Positions 62,990 to 64,000 of a stretch of 64,000 nt of DNA are shown in pieces. The position numbers were made by a program, and so were the translations under genes. Source of the stretch: Clostridium_AM tanneri (GTDB lineage: Bacteria; Bacillota; Clostridia; Clostridiales; Clostridiaceae); assembly GCF_033659955.1 (NCBI RefSeq), contig NZ_JARUJP010000002.1, positions 124,001 to 188,000 on the forward strand, in the 5' to 3' direction. A model generated the notes under the pieces. It was not told the origin of the DNA. It was given only the letters and a program-made list of their open reading frames with translations, and ran no database searches. Each line of letters begins with the position of its first letter. Position 1 is the first letter of the stretch.

Positions 62990-63018
62990 ATTATAATACA
63001 ATCTGCCTGGCGTGTCAA
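62990..63018 (-). promoter_or_regulatory. Consensus sigma-A promoter of rplM-rpsI
   Basis: Minus strand TTGACA, 17 bases, TATAAT: a perfect consensus match about 100 bases before rplM. Confidence 0.85.
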
Positions 63019-63042
63019 TATAATTCATTATATAAATAACTT

Positions 63043-63777
63043 CTAATAAAATACTTCTTCTAGACACAGTCCGCTAGCAGGGACAGATTTTCCGGCTTTA
63101 GTTCTATCCTTAGATTTAAGTATTTCTACTAAATACTTTGGCTCAAATCTACCTACTCCTACCTCTAGCAAGGTACCGACCATTATTCTTACCATGTTAT
63201 ATAAAAACCCATCACCTACAATAGTAAATTTAATAACATTCTCATCTTCTACTATGTTAACTTGACTTATTGTTCTAACAGAAGTTTTTACACTACTTCC
63301 ACTTTTTTTAAAAGCAGAAAAATCATGTGTTCCTATAAAGTTCTTCGCTGCTTCTTTCATTTTATCTATATCTAAATCTCGGTGAAAATAATAGACATAG
63401 TTTCTTCCGATAGCAGGCCTTTGTTTTGCCAACATGACAGTATAAACATATCTCTTGCCTGTACTATCATACCTTGCATGAAAATCTAAATCAACTTCTT
63501 CAGATTTTATTATAACAATATCATCTGGTAAAAAACTATTTAAGGCTTTCTTAAATCTTTCAGAAGGAACTTTACTCTCAGTAAGAAAGTTACATACAAA
63601 TCCTTTTGCATGAACTCCAGCATCAGTTCTACTAGAACCTATTACTTCAGAAAATACCCCTGTCACTCTTTCTACTGCCTCTTCAATTTTTTGCTGAATT
63701 GTAATTTCCTTGTTCTGTTTTTGCCATCCAGCATAATTAGATCCATCATACTCTATTACTAATTTTATATTTCTCAT
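63043..63777 (-). CDS. truA: tRNA pseudouridine(38-40) synthase
   Basis: Modifies U38-U40 in tRNA anticodon stems. A 244-aa TruA: NIKLVIEYDGSNYAGWQKQ at the start, catalytic Asp52 in GSSRTDAGVHAKG, FHARYDSTGKRYVYTV, and FLYNMVRIMVGTLLEVG. ATG at 63777 shares its A with the ecfT stop (TAATG), which confirms this start over a longer frame. Confidence 0.96.
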   Translation of the reverse strand: MRNIKLVIEYDGSNYAGWQKQNKEITIQQKIEEAVERVTGVFSEVIGSSRTDAGVHAKGFVCNFLTESKVPSERFKKALNSFLPDDIVIIKSEEVDLDFHARYDSTGKRYVYTVMLAKQRPAIGRNYVYYFHRDLDIDKMKEAAKNFIGTHDFSAFKKSGSSVKTSVRTISQVNIVEDENVIKFTIVGDGFLYNMVRIMVGTLLEVGVGRFEPKYLVEILKSKDRTKAGKSVPASGLCLEEVFY

Positions 63778-64000
63778 TATACCCACATCCTGCTCAATAT
63801 AGATATAAACACTAAGCATAGCATAGCAGTAGATGCTATAAGATCCCTGCTAGTTAACTTTAATTGCTTCATTCTAGTTCTTCCTTCTCCCCCTCTATAA
63901 CATCTTGCTTCCATAGCCATGGCTAATTCATCAGCTCTTCTAAAGGAACTAATAAAAAGTGGAACTAGTATAGGAATTAAGTTTTTAGCTCTTTGAATAA
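63777..64000 (-). CDS. ecfT: ECF transporter transmembrane subunit EcfT (C-terminal part, cut by window edge)
   Basis: The last 73 residues of the membrane component that links ECF vitamin transporters to their ATPases. Seen: LIPILVPLFISSFRRADELA, then AMEARCYRGGEGRTR, the family's conserved AMEARGY-type coupling motif with Cys for Gly, and a last membrane segment (DLIASTAMLCLVFISILS). Its stop overlaps the truA start. The order ecfT-truA-rplM-rpsI is widespread in Firmicutes. Confidence 0.92.
   Translation of the reverse strand, partial: IQRAKNLIPILVPLFISSFRRADELAMAMEARCYRGGEGRTRMKQLKLTSRDLIASTAMLCLVFISILSRMWV

Noticed and set aside
1..64000. CRISPR array, prophage, tRNA or rRNA genes
   Set aside because: I looked for regularly spaced repeats, phage structural genes, and tRNA or rRNA signatures and saw none.

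Overview
The window is AT-rich (roughly 30% GC by eye), densely packed Firmicute chromosome. Almost every gene is on the minus strand; only the CWB2/LRR protein, the SleB-type hydrolase and the sigma-54 activator are on plus. The organism looks like an anaerobic, spore-forming, amino-acid-fermenting Clostridium. The evidence is CwlD, a reverse rubrerythrin, a ferredoxin-coupled 2-oxoacid oxidoreductase, ptb-buk, a thioredoxin reductase without an NADPH site, and a complete methylaspartate (glutamate mutase) pathway of the kind known from C. tetanomorphum, C. cochlearium and C. tetani. Species cannot be fixed from sequence reading alone.

Layout, left to right. 0-7.6 kb: uvrA (cut by the window edge), uvrB, then a MinJ-like PDZ protein, a Ctp protease, FtsX and FtsE. 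7.7-11.3 kb: a YitT protein, a split transketolase and MazEF. 11.7-18.7 kb: alr, a LolA-like lipoprotein, NnrED and AcpS, small proteins of unknown function, YihY and reverse rubrerythrin. 19-25 kb: the least conserved stretch, with a YczE-like protein, a secreted cysteine peptidase, a divergent CWB2/leucine-rich-repeat surface protein, and decayed IS200 and IS256 pieces. 25-38.7 kb: the c-di-AMP and cell-wall precursor module cdaA-cdaR-glmM-glmS (with glmS ribozyme), split by an FAD protein, ptb-buk, an ATPase and a Vor-type oxidoreductase; a c-di-AMP-type riboswitch leads the divergent SleB hydrolase gene next to cdaA. 39-48 kb: thioredoxin system, TPR and lipoproteins, PTS enzyme I, and a divergent HPr-PAS-AAA+ activator. 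48-61 kb: the glutamate fermentation operon. 61-64 kb: cwlD, rpsI, rplM, truA and the end of ecfT.

How the parts work together. Glutamate mutase (GlmS/GlmE with reactivator GlmL), methylaspartase, mesaconase and citramalate lyase (CitDEF, matured by CitC, CitX and CitG) convert glutamate to ammonia, acetate and pyruvate, under a GntR-type regulator with its own promoter and a dyad next to it. Vor plus Ptb-Buk can oxidise 2-oxoacids and recover ATP from the acyl-CoA. GlmM and GlmS feed the cell wall, with GlmS limited by its metabolite-sensing ribozyme, and CdaA makes the signal that the neighbouring riboswitch should sense.

The strongest candidate for something undescribed is at 43.1-47.1 kb. 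A sigma-54 activator has an N-terminal HPr domain that keeps the phosphorylatable His15 but has Glu at the Ser46 position. It is divergent from ptsI, which has a -24/-12 promoter, and the shared intergenic region carries three TTGATAA-N3-TTATCAA-type dyads. This suggests a PEP-phosphorelay-controlled activator of enzyme I itself.
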